A stretch of DNA of 64,000 nucleotides from NCBI GenBank assembly GCA_943735955.1, contig OX030960.1, positions 3,550,233-3,614,232 of the forward strand, in the 5' to 3' direction. The number at the start of each line of letters is the position of its first letter. The first letter of the stretch is position 1. Source of the DNA: Piscicola geometra (Eukaryota > Annelida > Clitellata > Hirudinida > Piscicolidae). A model generated the notes under the pieces. The model saw only the letters and a program-made list of their open reading frames with translations. It searched no databases and was not told where the DNA came from. Shown one piece after another: positions 42,501-58,490 of this stretch. The position numbers were made by a program, and so were the translations under genes.

Positions 42501-45500
42501 CTGTGGTAGGGGAATTTTTCCATTAGGCGTAATAATAAATCTACTGGTCTAACAATGGGGCGCATCACTCAAATTTATTGTATAGAAAAAGCGCTGTCTC
42601 GTCGCTTGATTCTGTTTGCTTCCAACGAATGAATACGATTCATAAAAATGTCTTTCGAGTAATTTATGCAAAAGCTTCTTCGTAGCGTAAATTTTTGAAA
42701 TGAAGTTGAAATTATCTAATTAGTTTCCACGTTGAGCATAAAAACATTTTCTTACAAAGCTTTTGTGTCTTGTTTTTGGAAAAGTAAAAACCATTTTCGT
42801 GTTTCTAATGGGAATAATCATTCGCATCTTTTGAAGATATTAACAATAGCTCCAATAGATTGCAGTTTTGTGAAACATTAGAAAAACCAGAAGAAATCTA
42901 CTTTGAAAGATTGGAAAATTTAGATTTCTCCAAAGACATCAGAGGTAGCTGCTTATGAAAAGCGGTGAGTGTTTGAAAAAGGTTTGAGACTGGGTGGACT
43001 TTTCTATTTCTTAGTTTTTGAAAAGTCTATGAAGGATTTAAAGACAAAATATATTTACCAAGATTTGTTTCGGGATTAGAATAGATCCGTGCATGATGTA
43101 TGAATGGGTGGAAGCAAAAAGAGACGCAAAAGTCGGAAATCTATAATTTAAAACATTGGTTTTCAATTAGCTTTTTGAATAAAATTCATTGCAAGTCGGA
43201 CTCTAGAGGGTTAAAAAATGATTTTTGCAATAAAAAATGCAAAAAAAGGGTTTTTTAATTAAAAAAATATTCTTAGCCCGCTTCGAAGGTTGTAAATACA
43301 AATAATGGCTGTGTTAATTAAGACAAAAGCAAGCTTTTATTAATTAAGAAATGAGAAAGTGACTTATAAGGTTAATTTGTTTCAATCTTTTAATTACTAC
43401 AGATATGTTTTAAAGACCTTATACTGTTCCTAAATATAGCCTTGTCGTATTATCTTGAAACAAAAATCTTAAAAGCCTCAAACCCGCCGGATAAAAAAAC
43501 TCCAAGAAAAAAAAAACACACTTGTAATAGCATACATTTTATTTACCAAAATGTATTAACTTTTAAACAATTCTTAAATGTTAGATCGTGTACATAGATG
43601 GTTTATCAAATCTCGTCCCACCGAGAACTGCCAAAAGAATACTTAACCTAAATGTATTTTCTTCAATCGTCGCGCACATCTAAATGAGATCATTTGCACG
43701 ATAAAGTCCCCAATTGTTCAATATCGGGAGTAATAAAGCATATTTAGGTGGAAAAAGGTTTCATTTTGCTTGGACTTATCTTGCTGTTTGTTTGAATTGA
43801 GATTTATCAAATTTATCGGTAGTGTTGTCGATGTTAGTAAGAAGCTAACGGATTGCGTATTGTTTTTTTGTTTTCTTTGGTTTTTTTATTATTTTTGTAT
43901 GCTTTCATATATTCCTAGAATGATTCATCACGTTTCTTGGTTTTAAATCAATATTAACCCTAATTTTAATGATTTTATTCAAAAGATAAAACATTCAAAG
44001 ATCTGGATATTTTCACTTTCATGTGTCATCGAATTTTGAAGTTGCATGCAATTTTCAACCTGACTGGAGACGTTAGGCTGGAAAAAAACTTTCACACTTA
44101 CTAAACTTTGAAACAAATTTATTTGTCAATAATAAATTATAAAAGTATCAGTATATTAAGTAATGAAATAGTGGAACAAAGTGAGAAAGTGGTGAAAACG
44201 GGTTGTAGAAGCAGTAATTCAAAGAAAAGTCCTTTTTTATTAATTCGATTAAAAAATGATGATGCTTTATAACTGCTTAAAATATTTTTTTAATATTTTA
44301 TATGGCTGCTAATTTAAGTTTTTAGCGACTATTTAGTTCTATATTTTAAAGTTGTTTTGTCAAAATTTACATTTTAATAGGCTTTTTTCTCTCTTTCGCG
44401 GATAGAATGATTAAAGATTTATTCTTATATAAAAACGTAGCTTTTTCATTCAATAAATTTTTTATATTACATTTTTTAAAAAATATAAAATCATGATATA
44501 ATTAAATGATTCCACATGCCTGGTGACGACTTTGATGCTCTTCTGTCCGAAAAGACCAACTTATTTTAAATTCTTAATTATATTAAGCTTTAAAAAATAA
44601 TTCCAGGTTCTTGAATTTCAATAACGAGAAAAAATGAACTCGCAAGTCAAATTCTTCTTTCTTATACCGCCGAAGGTCTCATGCGCACTCCATACATGGT
44701 TGTCTTTCCAAAAAACGCTTTTTGCCCTGCATTTTCTTGCACTTTGTCGTGGAGACATTCTAAGACGCGTGGAAGTTGGTCTATGCAACTATGTTTATAT
44801 CTTTATGTAACCTCACAAGCGCTTGTGGCTGCTCAGTCAACTTATCGCATTCGTTTACTCCTTTTATTTCTTATGAAATATGATTTTGAAAATAAAAAAT
44901 TCGATTTAATAGTATTTTGTTTAACATCAAGTTTTTCAGTTCTGCGTTATCGTAAAAGGAAGGTAATTCTGGAAAGTAACGTTTGACGGCTACAATGGGA
45001 ATTCGAATTTTTTGATAAGCAATTATTTAAAGCAAAAAAGAAAAAATATTATGAAAAATGCTTTTTTTAAGTTTATCAAAAAGATATAAATGAAAGAATC
45101 TGGTTTTATTTTCAAATTTAAAGACAAATTAATTCTGTTTAATCTGGTTATTATAGCATAATACTTTATTGAGACTTTAAGAGCATTTAAGTGTGTGAAG
45201 CCATAAGTGTTGGCCGATAATTGATCGTTTTGTGGTATTAAAACCCATTTATGAATAGCTGAGTTAGTTATATAATATTTTAAATTATCAATTTTTTTCT
45301 TGTAAAGCCTTTATGTTATTGAGAAACTGTATGGCTTTGCTATAGAAATTGTAAAATTTTCAAGCATTTAATAAAAATATTTCTAATTAATCAAACACAT
45401 TTAATTATAAAATTTTTGTTTACTTTTTATACTTTTTAAATCACTCACGGCCACAACTGCCATTTGATGAAGCGCTATGCACCCGACTCGTCGTAATTTA

Positions 45501-46600
45501 TTATCTTCTTATCTGATGCTGTTACTCTCGGGAAGAGAAGCTGTTGTTCCTTACCAAATAAATCATTCAAAGGGCTTCGGAAATATTTACTCAGTCGCTT
45601 GAACTCTTAATGCCTAAGAATTCTATGAAATTCTGGTTGTTTCATTGAATTTCTATGAAAGAATGATTCAAAAAGTTAAATTTTCACTTAAAAAAGTTTA
45701 TTCAACAGCTTAGGTTTAAAAATAAAAAAATTATAAATAAGGAAGCTTATTTCACCGCCGTTGCATTCTCGAAAGTTTGAATAACTATTTGAAAGTGTCC
45801 TCTAGCGAATGTAAAATAACGCTAAATTGCTAAAAGAACAATACAATACAACGAAGAATATAATTAACATGGCGTTTAAGATTGAAGATTTTAACATGAT
45901 CAGAATCGTCATGTCGTCTAATGTCGAAAACTATAGTTGCTGCATCTTGTGTACGCTCGTCCTATTGAAAAATGAAGAACAAAAAGTTTTATCTTTATTT
46001 TCAACTCACGACTTTTTTCTCCACTCAATCCTTTCCACGTGAAATAAGAAAACAAGAAAGCTTTCTTATCAAGCTTCCGATCTTCCATCTAGTTTCTCTT
46101 CTCCCACTTGTTGCTTATTTTGCTTTTCGGTTCTCTCTTTCTACTATTTCATACCCCCTTCCTTCCTCTCCAAACTGACTTTTTATCTTTCTTTTAATAA
46201 ATTAATCTTTTTTTGTCCAAAAGTATTTTGAAAGAAAAAATCTTAAAACAATAAAATATATTTTACTTTTAATAAACTCTGCCAATGTATAAAACAAAAT
46301 TCAAAAATAATCTTTTTTTCTTAAGAATGACCATGTTTCCATGTGGGAACGTTGGACGGGTATTTGAAACATTTATATCTAAAATTATTTATACATATTT
46401 TACATCATCCTTGGCTACAGAGACATTTTTGGTGACTTTTTAAAAGCAGAAACAAAACAAGTTTTTTTCATCAAAACCATCACCACACTGCCAAACTATT
46501 TTTTCTTCAGTCTTGCCCACACCACCACAACATCATCATCATCACCACAACATCATTATCATCACCACAACATGCTCAACATCACCACAACTCCTAAATC
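42501..46600. other. Gene-poor AT-rich stretch
   Basis: No exon, RNA or mobile element was recognised. The few ORFs near 100 codons (for example 44681-44986) have no motif and chance-like composition. If the candidate leader exon at 54280 is real, this is intronic to the large membrane protein gene. Confidence 0.4.
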
Positions 46601-46655
46601 GCTTGCATGGAAGCTGAAATGACTCATTCCTGGACTCACAATGCCCCGTCAATGC

Positions 46656-47092
<437 letters not shown>

Positions 47093-47149
47093 TTATTTCT
47101 TAGTTTTCTTGTATGTATACATTTTCCTGTGTTTGAAAGAGAATCTTTT

Positions 47150-47215
47150 TGTATAGTATATACAGTATACTATATACATTGTATATACTATATGCAATGT
47201 ATTATACATATACTT
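47150..47215. repeat. TATAGTATATAC-type imperfect inverted repeats
   Basis: Directly after the GT tract comes a run of GTATAGTATATACAGTATAC and related sequence that can fold into AT-rich hairpins. Confidence 0.6.
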
Positions 47216-50200
47216 TTAGTTTATAAGACGTTTCAAAAGCATATCGTCCTGCAGAAGATTTAAAAGTAGTTTCTGACTATTCTTGTATTTCAAATTGATA
47301 ATAATTGGTCTCAAAAAATGAAAACATTCGTGGAACTATTTTTTGAAGCAATGTGAAAACCTCTTCATTCGTGAGCATTCCGTGAGACAAAAGCACGACC
47401 AGAACAAAAGATGGAAGGAAGTGACAGCATTGGAGTTTGAAAAAGCAGCCATCATCTATAATGATTTTTTAATAATGCAAAGACCTTTTGAAATTGTAAA
47501 TTTTGTTGAAGAATATGGAAACAATTTTATGTACAATCAAAAGGCACATCAAGTAAATTTTTAATAATAAATTAACTTTTTAAAAACTTTATAACGTTTA
47601 AACTATTCTCAAACTCTAATTTGGAATTGCTGATTGCTCTTTTGGTGGTCGATCTGCTTCCAGTCGCTCAACTAATGGTCAGTTTCTGTGTCAGTATTGT
47701 TCTTCGCTGCGAAATATTTTATAGTCTTTACGTAACTTTTTCACAATTGTTTATAGATTTATTTTTATTTTTAAATATCGAATTAGGTTTAAAAAATGGA
47801 ATGTAAATAAACAAAAATTTATTAATCAAAAAATAATTAAATAAATTAAAAAAAACTTAAAACAGTTAAACATTCACACACCTAAGATGTGGTTTATGAA
47901 AGGTTACTGGCCGGGTTGTGGAATAAGAGGTGTTTGAGATTTATGTAAGCAGTGTTGCGGGGTCACACTTCGCTTGTGTTTTGCATTCTTTACCGAGCGG
48001 GTGTGAGCTGATTAAACTCGGCAAAAATGGTAAATTAAATCTTTGAAGACTCTTTAAAGAAGCTTCTGTATTTGTGTTTTTTAGTTTTTGCGTTTTTTAC
48101 ATATGTAGATTGAAATTTTAACAATAAAAAGCCCTTTATAAGATATTTTAAAAGAAAAAATATGATCTAAAAACTTTTCAATAAAACAATGTTTATATAT
48201 TTGAATATTATTTGTCAAAAAAATTTATCAAAAAATTAACGAGAAAAAAACGTTCTGAGGATATAATGGCGACTGCAAAGTTGCAGTAATAAGAGGGGAA
48301 AGAGAGTTACTTCGTTGCCAGTCTGCAATCTCATTAAGCGCTTGGCTTAGATGCTCGATCGAAGGATAAAGTAGATGAACGGATGGTGAGTGGATGGCTT
48401 GAAGATAGATTGTTTTTGAAAGAGAGAGAACCTTTGAAGAAGATTGATAGATTGTTCAAGAAATCTAGAATGAATATTTAATAAATGGAAGATAAATCGT
48501 GTAATTGTGCAGTGAATCGTGAAAAGGCGTCAAAATGGAAAATTGGATGGTTTCTTCAGTCTCAACATTACTTCCTAGGTGCTTTCCAATGCTAAGACTC
48601 AAGAGAAAAAGAGAGAGATTTGTGGAGAGGGTTGAATGTCATAAAACACACGGTGACTCGGAAAGTTAATAAAGAAGCCGAGATTCTATTTTCTACAAGA
48701 ATTTGAAAAATTCCTGCTTTTTTTCTAACTTTCATCGTTTCAATATTAAATTTTTTTCTATAATAATATACTACTTTTTACTATAAACGCATAATAAAAG
48801 TATATACAAATAAGCTTCGTATACCAATATTATTTCAACAAAAACTCGTGAACTCTTCACGACTCTTTGATTAGACCACACACTCCATCTTAATCACTCA
48901 AACCTCCACACACTTCATTTCAATCACTCAGACCGCTACACACTTCATCTTAGTGTAGCCTAATGACAGCACTCTTGCTAAGACCATTCATCAAATTAAC
49001 TCCTTCTAGATCTTGCCTCCACCATCACCAATCCATCATCATTTCATATCAACACTGCATCTTCAAACATTCATCATCTCTTTTTTCTCACCCTCCACTG
49101 GCCAGACCAGCATATCTTACACAATAGGATATTATCATTTTCATGGTCATAGCCATTCCTTCGCCACATCATTTACCCTCACCTAAATACATTTTAAATA
49201 ATACCAAGTTATTACTACGAGCTAGTCATAGCTTGTATTGGTTTGGAATCGAGACTTTCTCTCTGCAGTATTCTGGCATTTCTAGCCATAACTCAAGATG
49301 AGCATCTGTAATGTCATAAATGCTCGTGCGTCTTTCCATTTTTATGCTCCGATTTATTTCTCCGAGTGTATTATTTTATTTACTTTAGAATTTAAAATGG
49401 CAGAGTTTTGTATGTATAGAAAGTGTTTCATTTCTTTATTTATTTTTCTTGGATATTAATCCAAAATACCCACCCAGACACTCTTATGATCATACATCTA
49501 TCTTTTTAATTAAAAAATTTATCTTAAATTAGATTCTTCCAATTTTTTTATTTAATTATCTTTTCATAATTTTCACATTCCACTTTCTTATACTCTTTCT
49601 GCTCTTCTCTCGTTCCAGTGGACACACGACTAAAACATTAATAATGGCCTGTACATACGAGCGAAGGCAAGCAAACACAATCTTGGAATATTAATTTGAA
49701 TGGTCATTTGAGCACTGTTAATATGATATTTGCACAGTATTAAGAAAACATTAGACGTAGAAACATCATGGAAACATTCACCAATTGTCTTGTACAACCG
49801 AAAAGTAATGTCGCTACAAGGAATATCGAAACACGAAAGATGATCTTGTCAATAATTCTAATGGGATTGCTCTCAGAGCGATTTTTTTCTCGGAATATTT
49901 AGTAGTTGTTGATGCGATGTAGGCATTTTGAATTCGTCATAAGATACTTTTCAATGACTGTCGTTTTGCTTTTTTAATAGTATTCTTTTTGTAGTTTGAA
50001 TATGTATTCACAAAACAATAGGGAGTGCATAATATGGATATGGAGCATTGATCCTGAACAACAAATCAATACCTCCCATTTGAACACAAGCGAGATGCGA
50101 GGCGAGATAAGCTTGGTGTTTTAACGATTAATGACTCTTTTATCGGCATTATCTTTATAAGAAATCCATTTACTGTCTGGAATCGGTGCTGGAAAGCATT

Positions 50201-51740
50201 TTGAAAAGTGTTTGAGAGATTATTAATATTGACAAATAATCCTATTGTTTGACTTCATCAGAGTTTTAAAAATCACTTTAAACTAAAAGTCAAGTACCGT
50301 GAGAAAGGACCAAATCATAGGCTACTCGAAAGCATCAACATTCACAGATTTAAAAAAACATTAAAAGTATACAAATAAAGCTTTCGCAGGTTCTGCTACA
50401 GTTGTGTGCGTATCCAGGACACTGTGTCCTACAATGCATCATCGGGACAGAGCGAGATCTTATCGCAAGATATACGCCTGGGTTTAATTCTGTTTGTGTT
50501 TTTTTCTATTTTGAAGTTTTGCTACTAATTCATTAACCTTATTTGTATAACCTTTCATAAATCCGAGAGTACATTGAAACTTTATTATCGGTGCATTTAG
50601 GGAAATAGACGCGTGCATAAATATAAAAAAATCCAGGGTTTTCATCATTTCCAATTAATTAACCTTTCTCCCTAACCCTTTCTTTGAATAATCGTTCTTG
50701 ATTGTTTGTATCAAGAACATTGAATCGCTGCATGCTCCTGGAGAGTCCATCAGGATCGTTATCAAGACCTTTCATCATTTCGTTGCCATGCAAACGTTAA
50801 GAAGTTGGTCATAGTTCACGTGAGAATTTATTTTTTGTTTCAATTTTAAAACTATTTTTAGGAATAAACTCAAGCCATGATTGTTTTAAAATTATATTCT
50901 TTCCTGTTGCAGAAATTTTAACGAAAATGCAAGAAATTATATAGTTTTAAATACTCTTATCAATTAAAGCATAAAAGTCTTCTTTACTACCCTTGTAATC
51001 TCGATCATAGCCAAGGTATTATCTGCACAGTTTTATGGCAAAAGTATCCAAATAAGACAAGCTATGTATTCGTTCTTGCATGAAATCTTTTTATAATTGT
51101 CAGACAATTTATTAAAGAAAAAATAGATTTGTTAGACAAATATAACAATGAATAAGTTATGCTGATTCACAAAATAATAAAAAACTTTTAAACTTTCAAA
51201 AAAACATTATAAACTTGAAAGGTATTAGTTAATTAGTTTAAAATCACAATAAAACATCTGAAAACTAAATAAATAAAAGTAAATAAAAATCATCTCAAAA
51301 TACATTTGCAGGATACAAACTCTCAAGAGAACTTTGCTCGTTTTTTCTTTTTTTTCCATCCATCTTCTTTTTTTCAATTATACTTTGTCGCACTGTAACC
51401 TCTACTAATAACAGGTCTTTTAATTTGTCAGTGCCTAAGCCTGGTGCCAAGGTGGATTGGAGATTTTAATGGAAGCAAGAGTGTATGGAATTTTTCTAAA
51501 AAATTCAAGCAGCATTCGATAATACATTTAAAAGTAAGAAAATTGGAAATTGAGAAAAATGTGACAGAAGATTGAATTGTTTTTTCCACATTATAAAGAA
51601 TTCTGCGGAATAAAGCAGGAGTAGAGTAATATACTTGAAAGAATTTGCTTCAATACTTTCAAAGTTTAATTGTTTTCCAAGTAAAGCATTCGATTAAAAA
51701 CCACACAAAAATCTTGCAAGCGTACATTTGAGCATTCAAT
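47216..51740. other. Gene-poor AT-rich stretch
   Basis: AT-rich sequence with only short, motif-free ORFs (for example 47343-47564). I see nothing annotatable. Confidence 0.4.
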
Positions 51741-51749
51741 CAAGACTCA

Positions 51750-51835
51750 GTGAGGGGTATCAATCCGTGCTTATCTGCCCTGGGCGTGTAATCTCTCGCA
51801 TGATGAAACCCACTACTGCACTAACCACTCTGCAC
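51750..51835 (-). mobile_element. Possible tRNA-derived SINE head (minus strand)
   Basis: Read on the minus strand, GAGTGGTTAGTGCAGTAG is A-box-like, and GGATTGATACCCC lower down is weakly B-box-like. The ATGCGAGAGATTACACGCCC between them is also SINE/tRNA-like. It is degenerate and has no defined tail. Confidence 0.3.
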
Positions 51836-54279
51836 TTTCAATTAATTTTTCTAAACGGAAATAAATAAATTCTGAAAGGTTTTTTGGCAGTCTTTTCGAG
51901 TTTGTACTTTTGAACTTTTTTCGACAGATTTTTAACGATTTTATACTCAGGTTTCATAGATATTTTTGATTTTTATTTTCCATACGAGCTATGCACTGAA
52001 TTAATTATTTTCTTGCTTAAATTAAATATTTTATTATATTAAAGTTTTAAAGAAAGGTTTTTTAATAAATTAAAACAATTTTAATTTATTTGAGAATCCT
52101 CAAGAAACTACATCCTATCTACTTTGACATTTTCCCTTAATTGGCCATAACATTAAATTTCCTTTATTAATTTCATTTTTTTCCTTTTTCGTTTAATAGA
52201 TTTAATATAAAAGTAATAAAACGTAACGATAATGTCACTGATAAATATGGAAATAATGTGAGTGCTTGTGATTGGATAGCGAACTTATGAAACGCTTGGT
52301 TGCTCAAACGTGTGATGATGAACGCGCTGTGTTAAGACTCCCGAATGACGTATGAATGACGAATTGGCCAGAATTAGTTGTTAAACTAGAGTTTACTAGA
52401 GGTTTGTGGATTTTCTTTTGGAATGTTTTAGTACGTTGGAGTTTAGTGAAACGGATCTTCTATGCGTATTTTTCGTGTTCTGAGAAACTTACTGGAAAAT
52501 TGTAAAGTGAATTTAAGTCGCAAAAAGCAACGAGTTTATCATTTTGAAGTTGATGCAATCATTCAAACTTTTTGACACACAGATTGACTGAAACCTTTTC
52601 AACTTTTTCTTCAAAAATCATGTTCACTAGCACCTTCTAAACACTCCATCTCAAAAGCTTGGGAAAGATAGTGTTTCAACTTCAACATACTTATGTTTTA
52701 ATATCGTAAAAGTTTTGAAATGATACGATTAGAGTGAACGTGAAAAAGACATAGTTTTTATTTTACATTTCAAAAGCCAATTAAAACAGCGTTAAGGGAC
52801 ATTGGGCTTAAGAGCATTATGTTTTATTCCAGATCCTCTTAAATCTTGTTCTCATTTCCGTCTTTGTGAGTGGAACACAAAGCCTTTTTTCCAACGGCCT
52901 GAATCTTTTGTTTTTTCCTTCAAATTCCCGAGAAAGCCATCTTTTAAAAATATTTAATTTCATTTGAAAATTTTTTTTTTAGAAACTTGAGTTTTTTTGA
53001 GAAGCAATTTTTTAATCTTTAATTTTATAAATACCATGTTCTAATTGTAGACCTTTATTTAGTAAGAAAAGTTTCCAAATGGGAGGCCGGTGATGTACGT
53101 CTATTAGAACGTAATTATTTTGTACGAAAGGCGTGAAGTTATTTAAAAGAAGAGACAGCTGTATTGATGCAAAAACGATCTAGTGAAGATCGTGGCATGG
53201 AGGAAGAGAATGGTTGTGGAGATCTCTTGTAAAGGGCTGTAAGTTTATATTGTGTCAAAGGTTTGTTCAAGAGATTTAAGGTATTGCAAGTGTTTCAATT
53301 AAATCGTGACCACAATTTATCTAAGGATAAAAATCAAAAGTTAATTGGAAGCTAGATTTGAAATTTAAAAACTGGAGAAAAAATGAAAAGATTTCAATTT
53401 ATAAAAAACAGAAATTAAAAAATGTTCGAAACAAGAAAAGTTATTAAAAGCTTGGAATATTTGTAGAGGGTCGTGGTTATTAGAGAACAAAGGACAGATT
53501 TATGACTCTAGCGAACGGGCAAGCTTTGTACCAGGCAATAACCATAACTTTTCTCAGATATTAACCTTCAACTATAAAGCTTTCGAAAAATCTAATGATA
53601 TACTTTGTTGGTTTTAAGTTTGAAAAGGTTTAAAGGTTTTTGATTATATATAAAGAATGTAAAAATTTTATTTTATTATTTGACTTACAAGAATTTTTTC
53701 ATATAGGTTTCTTTTATGTAATCGATATTTGATGGATCTTCTAGGTTCCATTCATGTGCGAAATTTTATGAACTTTGGCAGATTTGGTGACAAATATTAT
53801 ATTTATTTTAAAAATAAAGTTTTAGATGCCCATGTGAGTTACAAATCCATAAAACAGTTCAATAAAAATTTAAAAGCAGAATAAAACTTTCGTGCTAAAA
53901 AGTTTCTCATTAAGATTCCAAATAAAGCCCCAAAAAATGTTTCGCATTTTTTGCTGATTTAAATACTGAAACACAAAAAATAATGATTATAACACTGATG
54001 TAACGATGGTTCTGATTTTGACCTAGGTAAATATAATTTCGTTGACCCTTGAAATTTGTAATTGGCAATCAAAGAAACAGCTATAAAAACATCAACCTCG
54101 CAAGTTATTACATTAAATCATTGCTTTTATGACTTCTCTTTTCAATAATAATTACGTCAAAAGTTATTTTGTCGAAATTGAAACTTATTAATTATTAATG
54201 AACCTAAAAAAATGTGTATAAGAATTCAATAAGAATTCATAATATTCTGAATTAAACACCAAGACACAATAAAACGTAC
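51836..54279. other. Gene-poor AT-rich stretch
   Basis: No gene, RNA or clear repeat was recognised. Confidence 0.4.
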
Positions 54280-54373
54280 TCATTCCGCAACACAACCACA
54301 ATACAAAAAACACTCCCAAAAGACCGAATAAACGCCAAATCAAGAAAAAGCACCCAATAAAAAGTCGGTCCAT
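54280..54373 (-). CDS. Candidate leader exon (signal peptide) of the large membrane protein gene
   Basis: A minus-strand ATG at 54371-54373 opens 31 codons starting MDRLFIGCFFLIW. The stretch is very hydrophobic (FGLLGVFFVLWLCCG) and ends ATG A at a GTACGT donor. Its phase (1) matches the acceptor at 42500. If joined, it supplies an in-frame start and signal or anchor sequence for the unrecognised membrane protein. The implied intron is 11.8 kb, so a chance ORF is equally possible. Confidence 0.25.
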
Positions 54374-56050
54374 TCGAGATGAACTTATGCTGAGGCATTG
54401 TTACAAGTCGTAGCATGCCTTCGAAAGGCACTGCCAGTCTTATCTAAATCAGCCTCGTTCTGACTTCTACTACACCCCAGGGAATCTCGCTCGTCAGAAA
54501 AAAATCTGTGTGCGTGTTTGGCGATATGAACATGGGAGCTTGCGTTTGTGTGTGCGTGTGAAGGTTTGTGGATGTGTGAAATATAATTGTTTTAATAGAC
54601 GAGGTTTTTTGTGTGTTTAAAACGTTAAATTTAAAAATATTTCATGTTAACACCTGATCTCATGAAAGTATATGATTAGTTTGACAAAATAGGTAAGAAA
54701 CCGTTAAATTAAGAAATGATAACAGCAGTGAAAACTCTCCCAAGTTTTTAAAGTATGCGCAAACTTAACTCCATGGGAAAAAAGCACACTTTCTCTTTTT
54801 TCAAGAAGCCTAATCATTCACTTAGTCTTGTCTGTGGGAGACTTAATGGCATGGCTGTATTAAGTGAGATGCGCAAGTGCCGTGTTAGATGACCATTAGG
54901 TAGTTTGGAAAAACCAGCATGAGTGGTTGCTGCAAGGTTGAGAAAAAATTAGATTTTTGATTGTTTGATAATTGTTATAGATGTTGTGTAATCAACGCTA
55001 GAGAATGGAGTATATTCGAGTGTATAGCAAATGCAGAAATACAATAAATCAACTGCAAAACAAATAAAGCTTTAAGCTGCCGAATAAGCAAGATATTGAA
55101 ATAAAAATATGAAATTATTGTTTAAAAAATCTGAAATCAAATATTTTTTAAACTTCAACTTAGTTTGAAAGGCATTAAGGTTCAAATGATGAACACTAAT
55201 CATTCGTAATTCCCCTTGTAAAGACTCGAGACTTAGTGGCAATAAATAAACGATAATTCATCTTTTACATCCTTGATATATATCTTTCTTTTTGTTATAT
55301 CTGAGTTGCCTCTTCAATCACTTCCCACATTTTTAATACGTTTTCTGCACCATCAGATCAATCACACTCCAGCCTTCGACTCGAGCCTCCACCGACGACT
55401 AAATGCCTTCAATTAGCTTGTCAATAAGATTGCTCAGTCTTGCCAAAAAATATATTAATCAATAAAAAACAATTATATTTTTATTAATTGAAAAATTGTA
55501 GAAAAAAAGGAAAAAAAAACAAATCTTATCATTTACTCATCTTAACTCCATCTTCTACCTTTTTGGACGGTCTTTCACTCTTTTCTTTCCTATTCATCCA
55601 TGCGTCGTTCCATTCTCGATACATGAAGAGAAAAAAATCGATGTAGATGCCAGCACGATACGACGTAGGCCGGTCTCCTCCGGGTGTCTGTGCGTGTCTT
55701 TTGAGTGCATGCGTTGCCTCTTTGCATGTATCTTTTGGTGTTCTTGGATAAGTCTGGTTGTTTTTGTAGGCCTCTGTGGGGATAATTTAGGTTACTTTGG
55801 TTGTGTGTGTTTGATAAATTAAAAAATATTATTTTCAATTTTTTTGAAAGTTTTAATCAAGTTATGCCTCGAAAAGATCTTTGTTAATCCATACATGCAA
55901 AAAAGTCAAATGGTTTTTTCTTCTTTCAATGGTCCTATTTCATGCTTCAAAAAATTAAGACTGAAAAGAAAAAAATGTTGTGTTTATGAAGATGTGACGT
56001 AACTTTGTATGTGCCCAATAAAATTACACGCATCATTATGCATAAAATGT
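54374..56050. other. Gene-poor stretch
   Basis: AT-rich, with short motif-free ORFs only. Nothing supported. Confidence 0.4.
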
Positions 56051-56055
56051 TCATA

Positions 56056-56154
56056 TTTTATTATTTATTATTATTATTGTTATTATTGTTATTATTATTA
56101 TTATTATTATTTTTATTTTTATTATTATTATTGTTATTATTATTATTATTATTT
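56056..56154. repeat. (TTA)n microsatellite
   Basis: About 100 bp of ATT/TTA triplets with G and T interruptions. Confidence 0.95.
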
Positions 56155-58414
<2,260 letters not shown>

Positions 58415-58490
58415 GGATGCTCAAGTGGTCAGAGCGAAGATGTACATGATAGGCTTCCAGGCCAGATTTGAGATAATCCCTTTTCCATCC
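58415..58490 (+). mobile_element. tRNA-derived SINE head
   Basis: Starts GGATGCTCAAGTGGTCAGAG, a good A-box arrangement, then GGCTTCCAGGCCAGATTTGA and GATAATCCC in the B-box position, and closes CCATCC, which can pair with the start. It is followed by a purine triplet tract (gaagaagaag, 58520-58556). This is a degenerate tRNA-like head, not a functional tRNA. Confidence 0.45.

Noticed and set aside
44681..44986. 101-aa plus-strand ORF
   Set aside because: No motif or splice partners; AT-rich region where such ORFs arise by chance.
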